From Psychrobium sp. MM17-31 (GTDB lineage: Bacteria > Pseudomonadota > Gammaproteobacteria > Enterobacterales > Psychrobiaceae), in assembly GCF_022347785.1 (NCBI RefSeq), contig NZ_JAKRGA010000002.1, positions 248,001 through 312,000 on the forward strand: DNA of 64,000 nt, given 5' to 3'. How positions within the stretch are numbered: the stretch's first letter is position 1; each line of letters begins with the position of its first letter. Positions 46,859 through 55,797 of this stretch are shown piece after piece. Made by a program: the position numbers and the translations under genes. The notes under the pieces are model-generated. The model did no database searches. It was not told the DNA's origin and saw only the letters and a list, made by a program, of their open reading frames with translations.

Positions 46859-47254
46859 ATGCCAATACAGACACTAGCAGTACTGCAAACAGAGTTTACT
46901 ATTCACAGCTTTACGCCTGAAACACAGCCAGATGCCAGCATTTTTACCCAAGACATCTACTTTATTGGTAAAACCAGCGATGAATTATCCGTTGTTGTGC
47001 CATCAGAGCTCAAACTTAACAGCCTCGATAGTGAAACTGGCTGGCGCTGTTTAGAAGTGATGGGGCCACTTAATTTCTCACTCACTGGCATTTTATCTGG
47101 TATCGCGGGCGTCCTCGCCAGTGCCGATATTAGTATTTTCGCGATTTCTACCTTTGACACCGACTACATTCTCGTTAAACAAGACTGCTTGTCTAAAGCC
47201 GTCGAAGTACTAGAGAAAAACGACTACAAAGTTAACCAACTCGTTGAATCATAG
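46859..47254 (+). CDS. ACT-domain protein
   Basis: A 131-residue protein resembling the ACT_7/CASTOR-type amino-acid-sensing domains. It has an N-terminal strand-rich half and a C-terminal ACT fold with LNFSLTGILSGIAGVLASADISIFAISTFDTDYILVK spread over about 78-117, written here only as landmarks: GILSGIAGVL (helix) and ISIFAISTFDTDYILV (strand). ACT domains bind small molecules, usually amino acids. GGAG lies nine bases before the ATG. It is the first gene of a run leading to dapE, so lysine or diaminopimelate sensing is a possible but unproven role. Confidence 0.85.
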   Translation: MPIQTLAVLQTEFTIHSFTPETQPDASIFTQDIYFIGKTSDELSVVVPSELKLNSLDSETGWRCLEVMGPLNFSLTGILSGIAGVLASADISIFAISTFDTDYILVKQDCLSKAVEVLEKNDYKVNQLVES

Positions 47255-47260
47255 CGGCCG

Positions 47261-47752
47261 ATGACCACTGCAGAAAAACCAGCTCAGCAACTTGTAAAAC
47301 TACCACTGCTTGCACCAGTAAGCGGTGAGGCATTGCCCATTTCTCAGCACTATGAGCCAGCAATCAGCCACGGTTTGCAAGGTCAAGGCGTGATGTTTAA
47401 GCCACTAGGCAGCCGCCTTGTTGCGCCTTGTGACGGCATAATCAGTGAAATAGCCGCGACCAATCATCAGCTAAAAATGCAGGCGTCACACGGCGTTATT
47501 GTTGAAATAACCTGTGGCTATCAAGCGCTCGATACCCATGGTTGTGGCTTTGTGCGCAAGGTCAACGTTGGTCAGCGAGTGAAGTGTGGCGACGTGCTGC
47601 TAGAACTCGACTTAATTAACATTCGAAAACAAATACCTCACCTTGATATTGCCCTACTTCTCACTAACGGTGTACTTACCGTTAAGCCTCACTATGGCAA
47701 TGTCAGAGCCAATGAAGAAACCGTCCTCACTGGCGTGATTAAACCCAAATAA
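47261..47752 (+). CDS. Stand-alone EIIA(Glc)-like protein lacking the phosphorylation histidine
   Basis: The 163-residue protein is similar along its whole length to the glucose-specific EIIA of the phosphotransferase system: LLAPVSGEALPI near 16-27, RLVAPCDGIISEI near 52-64, NHQLKM with the conserved auxiliary histidine at H69, then GQRVKCGDVLLELD. In EIIA(Glc) the next block is VHFGIDTVEL, where the histidine accepts phosphate. Here the aligned block is ITCGYQALDT, with Thr84 at that position. It therefore probably cannot take part in phosphotransfer. It sits six bases after the ACT gene and 16 before yffB. A regulatory, ligand-binding or structural role is inferred. Confidence 0.85.
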   Translation: MTTAEKPAQQLVKLPLLAPVSGEALPISQHYEPAISHGLQGQGVMFKPLGSRLVAPCDGIISEIAATNHQLKMQASHGVIVEITCGYQALDTHGCGFVRKVNVGQRVKCGDVLLELDLINIRKQIPHLDIALLLTNGVLTVKPHYGNVRANEETVLTGVIKPK

Positions 47753-47768
47753 CATTCTAAGGATCATC

Positions 47769-48116
47769 ATGACTACTACCATTTACGGCATCAAAAACTG
47801 CGATACCATCAAAAAAGCACTCAAGTGGTTAGATGCCAATGGCGTTGAATACACTTTTCACGACTATCGCGTAGATGGCTTAGATGCCGCGCTACTAGAC
47901 TCTCTCGTGGCCGTTAGCGACGTAGAGCAAATGCTAAACAAGCGCAGTACAAGTTATCGCGACCTGAACGATGAGCAAAAAGCAGATACTTCTGAAGGTG
48001 CACTAAAGGCGCTGTTTATAGAAACGCCGACACTCATTAAGCGCCCATTACTAGTTAGTGGCGACAAAACACTGCTCGGCTTTAAAGACGCGCAGTACCA
48101 AGAATTTTTCGCTTAA
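47769..48116 (+). CDS. yffB: ArsC/Spx-family protein YffB
   Basis: A 115-residue thioredoxin-fold protein of the ArsC family. [10 protein letters not shown] carries the single N-terminal cysteine (C11), [10 protein letters not shown] lies near 57-66 and the [17 protein letters not shown]-terminal motif follows. YffB-type members are thought to be glutathione-dependent reductases. It lies directly upstream of dapE, the same neighbour as in E. coli and many other bacteria. Confidence 0.93.
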   Translation: MTTTIYGIKNCDTIKKALKWLDANGVEYTFHDYRVDGLDAALLDSLVAVSDVEQMLNKRSTSYRDLNDEQKADTSEGALKALFIETPTLIKRPLLVSGDKTLLGFKDAQYQEFFA

Positions 48117-48145
48117 TTCCCATCAATAAAAGTAGTTCGCCACCT

Positions 48146-49300
48146 ATGTCATATCTCAACGCCGTTAACGATCAAGCCCTACTCGATTTGAGTATCGATT
48201 TACTCTCTCGCCCGTCTATTACACCTCTTGATGAAGGCTGCCAAGACTTAATGGCGAGCTACCTTGAACCACTTGGTTTTAACATAGAGCCAATGCGCTT
48301 TGAAGATACCCAAAACATGTGGGCGCGCAAAGGCGACAGCGGCCCGCTGTTTTGTTTTGCTGGCCACACCGATGTGGTACCAGTTGGCGAAGAAAGCCAT
48401 TGGCACAATCCGCCGTTTGAACCCAAGCTCATCGACGGCATGTTACACGGGCGCGGCGCGGCGGACATGAAAGGCAGCCTTGCGGCGATGGTTATTGCTA
48501 CCAAACGTTTCGTCGAGCAGCATCCAAATCACAAAGGCTCTATTGCGTTTTTGATCACCAGTGATGAAGAAGGACCTTTTATTAACGGCACAACCCGCGT
48601 AGTAGACACCCTTGAAGCGCGCAACGAAAAGATTCAATACTGTATCGTGGGCGAGCCAAGCAGCACCGCTAAATTAGGCGATGTCGTAAAGAATGGACGC
48701 CGAGGCTCCTTAACAGGTGATCTCGTCATCAAAGGAAAACAAGGCCATGTTGCCTATCCGCATCTTGCTACCAACCCCATTCACAAAGCGATGGCTGCGC
48801 TAGATGAGCTAGCAAAAACGGTATGGGATAACGGCAATGAGTATTTCCCGCCAACCAGTTTCCAAATTTCCAATATCAACGGCGGCACAGGCGCAGGTAA
48901 TGTCATTCCGGGAATTTTAAAAGTCCAATTTAACCTGCGATTCTCCACTGAATTGACCTTCGATTTAATCAAGGCGCGCATCATTGCCATTCTGGATCAA
49001 CATGGCCTTGATTACGATATCGATTGGACCTACAACGGCCTACCGTTTTTAACTGACCACGGTCAATTGTTAAACGCTGTCCGTTCATCCATTAAAGAAA
49101 TTACGGGCTATGATACCGATCCACAAACCAGTGGCGGCACCTCTGACGGTCGCTTTATTGCGCCAACGGGCGCCGAGTTAGTCGAATTGGGACCTGTTAA
49201 CGCAACTATTCACCAAGTCAATGAATGCGTGAAGTTTTCTGATTTAGAAATACTCACCGATGTTTATCAGCGCCTACTCGAAAAGCTATTGCTTGATTAA
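48146..49300 (+). CDS. dapE: Succinyl-diaminopimelate desuccinylase DapE
   Basis: DapE removes succinate from N-succinyl-diaminopimelate in lysine and peptidoglycan precursor synthesis. The 384-residue di-zinc M20 enzyme has the metal ligands in FAGHTDVVP (near 70), GRGAADMKG (near 103) and TSDEEGP (near 136), and a late histidine in TIHQVNECV (near 355). Its length matches the family. The start lies 29 bases after yffB. Confidence 0.96.
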   Translation: MSYLNAVNDQALLDLSIDLLSRPSITPLDEGCQDLMASYLEPLGFNIEPMRFEDTQNMWARKGDSGPLFCFAGHTDVVPVGEESHWHNPPFEPKLIDGMLHGRGAADMKGSLAAMVIATKRFVEQHPNHKGSIAFLITSDEEGPFINGTTRVVDTLEARNEKIQYCIVGEPSSTAKLGDVVKNGRRGSLTGDLVIKGKQGHVAYPHLATNPIHKAMAALDELAKTVWDNGNEYFPPTSFQISNINGGTGAGNVIPGILKVQFNLRFSTELTFDLIKARIIAILDQHGLDYDIDWTYNGLPFLTDHGQLLNAVRSSIKEITGYDTDPQTSGGTSDGRFIAPTGAELVELGPVNATIHQVNECVKFSDLEILTDVYQRLLEKLLLD

Positions 49301-49304
49301 AGTT

Positions 49305-49997
49305 ATGACTGATTTTACGCTGCCACAACAGATTGCCCTAGGCCTCAGTGAAACCCATTTAACCGAGGTGCTATCTAATGGCAAGGCGCATCAATTGCAC
49401 CAGCAAGTGAAAAGTGATTGGCAGCGATTATTCACAAGCGCTCAAAATGACGGCATCGACTTAACCATAGCTAGCGCCTATCGCTCATTTGAACGTCAAC
49501 GGATGATTTGGAACAACAAAGCCAACGGCCTGCGCCCAGTTAACGATGCCAATAATCAGCACCTTGATGTTGCATCACTTACAAAAGAGGAACTGCTGTT
49601 TCACATACTGCATTGGTCAGCTCTGCCCGGCGCTAGTCGCCACCACTGGGGCACAGATCTCGATGTCTATGCGCCAAGCATGCTAACGCAATCGTTGCAA
49701 TTAGAGCCTTGGGAATACGATGCAGGTGGGCCTATGGAACAACTTGGCACTTGGCTGATTGAAAACCTCAATGATCATGGCTTTTTTCTGCCCTATCAAT
49801 CCTATAACGGCGGCGTAGCACGTGAACCTTGGCACATCAGTCATATAGAGCAATCTCAGCAATACAGCGATACGTTAAACCTAATGCTATTAGAACAATG
49901 TGTTGAGCAGCACGAGATGGGCCTAAAAACACAAATACAACGCAATTTGGCAGAAATCTACCAGCGGTATATCATCAACATCGTGAAATCGAGCTAA
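49305..49997 (+). CDS. M15 family D-alanyl-D-alanine carboxypeptidase
   Basis: A 230-residue zinc peptidase of the VanY/DdcB type. The motifs are IASAYRSFERQ near 60, the zinc ligands in SRHHWGTDLDVY near 109-120, and the third ligand in EPWHISH near 178. No signal peptide is seen, so export or cytoplasmic action is uncertain. I use the ATG at 49305, four bases after dapE, because the upstream start at 49260 overlaps dapE. It probably trims peptidoglycan peptides, which fits the position after dapE. Confidence 0.88.
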   Translation: MTDFTLPQQIALGLSETHLTEVLSNGKAHQLHQQVKSDWQRLFTSAQNDGIDLTIASAYRSFERQRMIWNNKANGLRPVNDANNQHLDVASLTKEELLFHILHWSALPGASRHHWGTDLDVYAPSMLTQSLQLEPWEYDAGGPMEQLGTWLIENLNDHGFFLPYQSYNGGVAREPWHISHIEQSQQYSDTLNLMLLEQCVEQHEMGLKTQIQRNLAEIYQRYIINIVKSS

Positions 49998-50010
49998 CGA
50001 GAGGAAAGCC

Positions 50011-50160
50011 ATGCTTTGGATCTTAATTATCATCGGCGTTGTACTGGGTATAGTGCTACTGCAATTTTCCCTCATCAAAGCCAGCAACAAAATAAAAATG
50101 CCACCACCGAAAGAGTCTACCTATGACGACAAATGGGATGAAGACGAAGAAAAGTGGTAA
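50011..50160 (+). CDS. Small single-pass membrane protein, DUF2897-like
   Basis: A 49-residue ORF preceded by a strong GAGAGGAAAG site. Residues 2-20 form one hydrophobic helix (LWILIIIGVVLGIVLLQF), followed by a short basic region and a very acidic tail ending in DEDEEKW. Small proteins of this design follow dapE-region genes in related marine bacteria, and I place it tentatively in DUF2897. Function unknown. It is 13 bases after the M15 gene and so belongs to the same operon. Confidence 0.75.
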   Translation: MLWILIIIGVVLGIVLLQFSLIKASNKIKMPPPKESTYDDKWDEDEEKW

Positions 50161-50226
50161 CGGGTGCCAACTGGTATTAATTAATTTCAAATACATAAAA
50201 CAATAAAAATCATTGAGAGAACCTTT

Positions 50227-51915
50227 ATGAAAAAATCATCGATTGCCCTGCTTGTTTCAGGCATTATCGCATTATCAGGTTGTGGCGAGACAGCCAAACC
50301 AGCGGCAGAAACCGCCCCTGCGAAACAAGAAGTTGCAGCAACGGGACCACAGCTTCTACCTGCGTTTAAAAATAGCTTAGACGTGTACCAAGAAGTTACC
50401 CTAACTACTGATTTATCACACCTTTCAGCTAATCAAAAACTAATGTTAGGTAAGTTAATTGACGCTAGTGTCATTATGGATGACCTTTTCTGGAAACAAG
50501 CCTACGGCAATGACAAAGCAGGCTTCCTTGCTAGCATTAACGATCCTAAAGTGCGTGAGTTTGCCAAGATTAACTATGGTCCATGGGATCGCCTGCAAGG
50601 TGATAACCCGTTTTTAAGTGGTTTCAGCGAAAAAGCCAAAGGCGCGCAGTTCTACCCGCAGGACATGACCAAACAAGAACTTGAAAATGCCCCAGCAGGT
50701 GTCGATAAGAAAGGCTTGTACAGCGTTATTCGCCGCGACGATGCAGGCGCGTTAATGTCGATTCCTTATTCAAAAATCTATGAGAGTGAATTAAAGCAAG
50801 CGAGTAAGTTATTACTTGAAGCATCAGCGCTAGCCGATGATAAAGATTTTGCCAACTACCTAAAAATGCGCTCAGTAGCGTTGCTAAACGACGATTTCCA
50901 AGCGTCTGACTTTGCATGGATGGACATGAAAAACAACCCGATTGACGTGGTTATCGGTCCAATCGAAACATACGAAGATCAACTCTTTGGCTATCGCACG
51001 GCTTATGAATCTTACGTACTAGTTAAAGACATGGCGTGGTCAAAACGTCTAGCAAAATTCGCTAGTTTCTTACCTGCACTGCAACGCGGTTTACCTGTTG
51101 ACGAAAAATTTAAGCAAGAAACACCGGGCACAGATGCAGACTTAAACGCCTACGACGTTATCTACTACGCTGGTCATTCAAATGCTGGCGGTAAAACTAT
51201 TGCCATTAACCTGCCGAATGATGAAGAAGTACAACTCAAAAAAGGTACCCGTCGTCTGCAACTTAAAAACGCCATGAAAGCGAAATTCGATCACATTCTA
51301 CTGCCGATTTCAGACGTTCTTATTGCACCAGAACAACGTAAACACGTGACTTTTGATGCCTTCTTCGGTAACACCATGTTCCACGAAGTAGCCCACGGTC
51401 TTGGCATTAAAAACACCATCAACGGCAAAGGCACTGTTCGTCAATCGCTAAAAGAGCACGCGTCAGCACTAGAAGAAGGCAAAGCCGACATTCTGGGTCT
51501 TTATATGATTACCGAACTGTTTAAGCAAGGGCAAATCTCTGAGGGTGTGGTTGAAGATAACTACGTGACCTTTATGGCGGGCATCTTCCGCTCTGTACGC
51601 TTTGGCGCAAGCTCTGCTCACGGCAAAGCCAACATGATGCGCTTTAACTACTTCCAACAACAAGGCGCATTCGAGCGCGACGCCAATGGTTTCTATCAAG
51701 TGAACTTTGAAAAAATGGCCAAAGCCATGGCGTCACTGTCAAATCTTATCCTAACCATTCAAGGCACTGGTGATTACGACAAAGTTGACCAGCTGATCAA
51801 AGACACTGGTCTTATCAAACCAGAGCTAGCGGCTGACTTAGATAAACTGACTAAAGCCAATATTCCAGTGGATATCGACTTCAAACAAGGTAAAGAAGTA
51901 CTAGGCTTAAAATAA
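50227..51915 (+). CDS. M49-like (dipeptidyl-peptidase III family) metallopeptidase lipoprotein
   Basis: The 562-residue protein has a lipoprotein signal (LSGC lipobox, Cys about residue 19) and an Ala/Pro/Glu-rich linker, so it is anchored in the envelope. The zinc site reads FHEVAHGLG (near 385-393) with the downstream glutamate in EEGKADILGLY (near 418), the order found in the M49 family, where the motif is HExxGH. Here it is the shorter HExxH form, which marks a divergent branch. The predicted role is cleavage of small peptides in the periplasm. A terminator follows. Confidence 0.85.
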   Translation: MKKSSIALLVSGIIALSGCGETAKPAAETAPAKQEVAATGPQLLPAFKNSLDVYQEVTLTTDLSHLSANQKLMLGKLIDASVIMDDLFWKQAYGNDKAGFLASINDPKVREFAKINYGPWDRLQGDNPFLSGFSEKAKGAQFYPQDMTKQELENAPAGVDKKGLYSVIRRDDAGALMSIPYSKIYESELKQASKLLLEASALADDKDFANYLKMRSVALLNDDFQASDFAWMDMKNNPIDVVIGPIETYEDQLFGYRTAYESYVLVKDMAWSKRLAKFASFLPALQRGLPVDEKFKQETPGTDADLNAYDVIYYAGHSNAGGKTIAINLPNDEEVQLKKGTRRLQLKNAMKAKFDHILLPISDVLIAPEQRKHVTFDAFFGNTMFHEVAHGLGIKNTINGKGTVRQSLKEHASALEEGKADILGLYMITELFKQGQISEGVVEDNYVTFMAGIFRSVRFGASSAHGKANMMRFNYFQQQGAFERDANGFYQVNFEKMAKAMASLSNLILTIQGTGDYDKVDQLIKDTGLIKPELAADLDKLTKANIPVDIDFKQGKEVLGLK

Positions 51916-51938
51916 GCTAGACTCAACTTTGCGCAATG

Positions 51939-51966
51939 AAAAGCACGCTATTTGGCGTGCTTTTAT
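51939..51966 (+). terminator. Terminator of the M49-like gene
   Basis: The perfect stem AAAAGCACGC / GCGTGCTTTT (6-base loop) ends in a T-run, 24 bases after the stop. Confidence 0.93.
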
Positions 51967-52009
51967 TACTTATAGCTAAATTTAATCTTCATTTTATAGG
52001 GATAATTAA

Positions 52010-52549
52010 ATGAAAATAAATTCCGATCTGTTTCTGAAAAAGCTACTTTGCGTAGCATCCATTTTATTTATCAATTCACTCATAAGTCCTGCACTAGCAT
52101 GTTCTTTTATGAGTATTTATACAAAACTAGATATTGAAAGTTATACCGGACCGGCGGTAAAAGCGGTTTCACCGAACTTCAAAGTAGAATCGATTAAGCG
52201 TGGTTCAGATGATGGAAATTTCGCTTCATGCTCCGATGCTGGAGTTTTAAAGCTAAGAAATAGTAATCATAGTTCAGACCAACAAGGCTATGTTTTTGAG
52301 GTTGTAGAAGGCGCATACAAAGAGCCTATTTTTTCAGGCGATATCTTATTTCCGGATAAGCTATGGCACGATAAGAGCCTATATAAAATCATTTGGTTTG
52401 ACGGAAACACAAATGAGCAAGAGCCATTTAATATTTTAGTAAAAATAACGGCAGTCTCGATTTCTGGAGATAAAAGTGAACCACAATATCTCGCAATTAA
52501 ACACTCCGGAACTAAAGCTCAAAGAGATTGGATTGAAGTCGAGCTATAA
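52010..52549 (+). CDS. Exported protein of unknown function
   Basis: A 179-residue protein with a signal peptide (hydrophobic core about 12-27, cleavage ALA near 31). The mature chain begins with cysteine-serine-phenylalanine and is beta-rich with no motif I recognise. A second cysteine (FASCSD, near 74) could pair with the first. AGGGAT precedes the ATG. The gene is more AT-rich than the operon before it and starts an accessory-looking block. Function unknown. Confidence 0.72.
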   Translation: MKINSDLFLKKLLCVASILFINSLISPALACSFMSIYTKLDIESYTGPAVKAVSPNFKVESIKRGSDDGNFASCSDAGVLKLRNSNHSSDQQGYVFEVVEGAYKEPIFSGDILFPDKLWHDKSLYKIIWFDGNTNEQEPFNILVKITAVSISGDKSEPQYLAIKHSGTKAQRDWIEVEL

Positions 52550-52659
52550 GTTTAATTATCACTCAATAAATAGTTACAAAAGTATACAAATTAAACATTG
52601 TTCAATTTTTGTCATGCTTTACTGTATTTACCTAAAATAACAATAACAAAGGTAAAACT

Positions 52660-53538
52660 GTGAACATTTTCAAAGGACTTTTTTACACAACAACCTTGTT
52701 GACTAGCCTTGCCGTAAACGCCAATCAAATCTCTATCAAAAACAGTGTTAATAGCGATGGGCAGGTTTCGATGCTTTGGCCGATTCAAGACAAAGTACAA
52801 AAACCGCTAACTGTAAACGAGCAAGCATGGGCGACTTTGATATCAAAAAAGAAAGATGTTTGGCGCACACAATTTGACACCTTAGCAATTCCATTTTCAG
52901 AGACACCAATCACACGAGATATTTCAATTATCATAGGCAACCGAGGTGGTCGAGATGGCTTTACCATCACCAACAAACATCCAACCCATATATATTTTAA
53001 CGTCAGTGTATTATCACGATCATACGGTGATGCTAATTCGGTCCAAAACCAAACGCGTATCTCTAGAATTTTCGCCCACGAGTATACCCACCTACTGCAA
53101 TACCAATGGCTAAAAAGAAATCCTTACCCAATAAAAACGCCACTTCAACAAGCTCTTTATCAATCTTATATCGAAGGTCTTGGTCATTTTCGGTCTATCT
53201 CTAACAAATGGCGTGACGAGCACGGGCGTATAACACCACATGCAGAAAATCGGTTACGAGACTTAGAAAAGACCTTTGTTAACCGATTAATCGCTTTAAA
53301 AACGGCGAATAAAGAGCAAGTAGATGAGTTATTACGCGGTTTAGCTTCAGGTCCTTTCCATAAGAAATGGGGAGCATTAACTGTTGCCTTATGGCTAACT
53401 AAGGAATCTCAAGGTGATGACAAAAAACTCAGAAAGTGGGTCAACCTAGGTCCCAATGGCGTTTATCAATTGGCGGATAAGTACTTGTCCAATGATCTAA
53501 AATCTAAACTAAGCAGCCATAATATTTCTACTCTATAA
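52660..53538 (+). CDS. Secreted putative zinc metalloprotease (HExxH)
   Basis: A 292-residue protein starting at a GTG with AAAGG seven bases upstream. A signal peptide (cleavage near residue 21, VNA) is clear. The sequence FAHEYTHLLQYQW (near 141-153) is an HExxH zinc motif. About 25-30 residues later YIEGLGHF offers a third glutamate ligand, so it has the order of a gluzincin. The family is not recognised. A secreted protease or lysin role is inferred from the motif only. Confidence 0.72.
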   Translation: MNIFKGLFYTTTLLTSLAVNANQISIKNSVNSDGQVSMLWPIQDKVQKPLTVNEQAWATLISKKKDVWRTQFDTLAIPFSETPITRDISIIIGNRGGRDGFTITNKHPTHIYFNVSVLSRSYGDANSVQNQTRISRIFAHEYTHLLQYQWLKRNPYPIKTPLQQALYQSYIEGLGHFRSISNKWRDEHGRITPHAENRLRDLEKTFVNRLIALKTANKEQVDELLRGLASGPFHKKWGALTVALWLTKESQGDDKKLRKWVNLGPNGVYQLADKYLSNDLKSKLSSHNISTL

Positions 53539-53701
53539 CTGATTTTATTTATTCGCGACGAGATATTAGAACCTCAAAAAACATTTTTGTATAAATAACT
53601 TATCTATTAATAGAGCACAAATGCATGGATACAAAATTATACAATTTCACTAACTGCCATCAGTTACATTAAGGCATACATAAAAGCATAGACGGATATT
53701 T

Positions 53702-53986
53702 ATGAAAACTATTACCCTATCATTAGTGATTCTGCTGCAAGGCTGCTCAGCAGTTGGTGCAGCGCTAGATAGTGCATTAAAGACCGACGAAAATAAGCCT
53801 TCACTAGCAGATGTGGGTGCTAAAGTTGATGGCGAAATGATTGTCTATGGTATTGAAAAAAGCTTATTTGTACCCAAACATCCGAAGCGCTGTAAAGAGC
53901 TCCATAAATCAGATCAAGCGGCGTGTGAGCAAAAAGTAAAACAGCTCAATCAACATTTAAAAAAATACACCGATGGTGCGGAATAA
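53702..53986 (+). CDS. Small lipoprotein of unknown function
   Basis: A 94-residue ORF with a lipoprotein signal (LLQGC, Cys15), so it is likely attached to a membrane facing the periplasm. The mature part is short, lysine-rich and has two more cysteines (KRCKELHK and AACEQK), which may form a disulfide. No family recognised. It lies in the accessory block and ends inside a hairpin. Confidence 0.7.
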   Translation: MKTITLSLVILLQGCSAVGAALDSALKTDENKPSLADVGAKVDGEMIVYGIEKSLFVPKHPKRCKELHKSDQAACEQKVKQLNQHLKKYTDGAE

Positions 53987-54000
53987 TCTAACACCATCGG
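53970..54000 (+). terminator. Hairpin after the small lipoprotein gene
   Basis: Nine-base perfect arms (CCGATGGTG at 53970-53978 and CACCATCGG at 53992-54000) enclose the stop codon. The following bases are only weakly T-rich, so it is a possible but not strong terminator. Confidence 0.45.
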
Positions 54001-54106
54001 AATATTTGAAGATTAGCTGTATTAATATATGTTATCAATTACGAGATTACTGAGAATACGCACACCTAACTTGTAGTAGCGAGTTTTAAAGTTCTTATGA
54101 TAAGCA

Positions 54107-55624
54107 TCATATTGGCTTTAATGGCATTGAAGTTCGCACACTGTTGCCAGTATCGCTGCAACCTGGAGCGCAAGGCACACGGTAAGTTGTTCTATTTTGA
54201 TACCATTTGTAGACGTTGCTACCGCCACGTAACACATCGTTGCCACATTGACGCGAATAGTCATAATTAGAGCCATCACAGCGCCATGAATACGGTGCTC
54301 TATCTTCACTAACATACTCTAATAAATTACCTAGCATTCCCAAAAGCCCAAATGCATTAGGTAGCTTTTGATCAACAGCGGTAAAAGTATGGTATTCGCC
54401 TTGTTTCTTCAAAATATCGCGTTTAATGACTCTCCATACTTTCTTGAAAATTGAAGGAGGCGGCAATATCCCATTGCGCTCTTGAGAGGCTTCAAGATCA
54501 AATTCGCAATTATTATCAACCCACGCATATCGATTACTAGGCTCATTTCCCCAATAGAAAAAATCTTTCGAACCTGCGCGACAGGCATACTCCCACTGTA
54601 ATTCAGTCGGAACCATTAACCCAGATTTTTCACACCAGTTATGTATATCGACAAGCTCTACACCATTTACAGGGTAATCGTCTCCAAAATTCCAGAATAG
54701 TTTTACATCAGAAAATTTCTTCCAAGCATATTCTGTAAGTAAGTACTCTGCCATTAAAAATGGCATAACTTCTAACTTTATTGGCATATCTATATATGAT
54801 TCTGATGCGAGCTCATCGTTTGTAATTCCCCAGATAGCTAGTTGTTCTTCTGTCGCTCCAGGATAAAAGAATCCTCCTGGAATTAAGTGAAAATTCATGC
54901 GAGTTTCACGATGAAAAAAGCGAGCTATTACATTGGAATTTCGGTTACAGCGAAAACGCTTAAATCCGAGAAAATCAAATTGTTCTTTTAATTGATATTG
55001 CATTAAAAATTCAACTTCCGCTAAACGCTCTGCATCACTTGCTTTATTCCAGTCATCAAAGTCAGAAATAAGGCTAGTAGTTGGGAAGTCGTAATATAAA
55101 ACATCTCGCCAATTACCTAATCCTAGTGTGTTGGCAGCGTATAGATATTGTTTACTGAATCCACTCTCTTCTTCTCCTGCCAAGGCATGAAAAGTGTCTA
55201 CAGCTTTATCTATGTCGTAAGATAAATCTTGAATCTGTTCAAATAGAGACTTATTTTGCTCTTCTAGATCATCATCTATCAAATCGAATATTTCTCCTGC
55301 TTCCAACACGAAGAATTCCCTATTAAAGTCCCAAATTCCTAATGCAGATTCAGCATCTTTAATAAGCTTCTCAGTTTCCTCATTTTTAATACGCTCTAAA
55401 AACTCGAAGAGTCTTTTCCTTCCTTCTAAATAATCTCCAGAAATAGCAATTTGTAAATCACCTTTCCAAATTGATGACTTACAAACTCTGGTTTGTGCAG
55501 AAACTAAAACCTTATAGACTAGAGGAATATCAGAATTCCATTCTGATATTCCTTTTAATTGGGGACGCTTACGTTGCTGATTTGGGTGAATCCCACAAGA
55601 ATAAAGATAACTTCTATTGGCCAT
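54107..55624 (-). CDS. N-terminal MANRSYLYS-type domain fused to an FGE-sulfatase-like domain
   Basis: A 505-residue cytoplasmic protein. The N-terminal part (about 1-200) starts MANRSYLYSCGIH and holds GISEWNSDIPLVYKVL and KSSIWKGDLQIAISGDY; from memory it belongs to a family of uncharacterised proteins, DUF7822. The C-terminal part (about 275-505) is a formylglycine-generating-enzyme/sulfatase-modifying-factor fold with VPTELQWEYACRAG, PNAFGLLGMLGNLLEYVS and LRGGSNVYKW. The usual GFR-cysteine end is altered (CAPGCSDTGNSVRTS), so true formylglycine activity is doubtful. I use the ATG at 55624. AT-rich and flanked by unknown genes. No role can be assigned. Confidence 0.75.
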   Translation of the reverse strand: MANRSYLYSCGIHPNQQRKRPQLKGISEWNSDIPLVYKVLVSAQTRVCKSSIWKGDLQIAISGDYLEGRKRLFEFLERIKNEETEKLIKDAESALGIWDFNREFFVLEAGEIFDLIDDDLEEQNKSLFEQIQDLSYDIDKAVDTFHALAGEEESGFSKQYLYAANTLGLGNWRDVLYYDFPTTSLISDFDDWNKASDAERLAEVEFLMQYQLKEQFDFLGFKRFRCNRNSNVIARFFHRETRMNFHLIPGGFFYPGATEEQLAIWGITNDELASESYIDMPIKLEVMPFLMAEYLLTEYAWKKFSDVKLFWNFGDDYPVNGVELVDIHNWCEKSGLMVPTELQWEYACRAGSKDFFYWGNEPSNRYAWVDNNCEFDLEASQERNGILPPPSIFKKVWRVIKRDILKKQGEYHTFTAVDQKLPNAFGLLGMLGNLLEYVSEDRAPYSWRCDGSNYDYSRQCGNDVLRGGSNVYKWYQNRTTYRVPCAPGCSDTGNSVRTSMPLKPI

Positions 55625-55797
55625 GTTCAATCCATGAAAAATTAAATGAGAGCTAAGTATAAGCATTTCCGCTTAAAAGTCACCGCTATCAATACTTTAA
55701 CCTGTATACATGAATACGTATGCACCTGCTATCCATCGATTGCTGGTTTGATTAGCATGTTACGACTAGATAGTTGCTTATGATAAAAAGGGTAATA

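Noticed and set aside
54107-55624. Active formylglycine-generating enzyme with a sulfatase partner
   Set aside because: The C-terminal cysteine motif is not canonical and no sulfatase gene is in the window.
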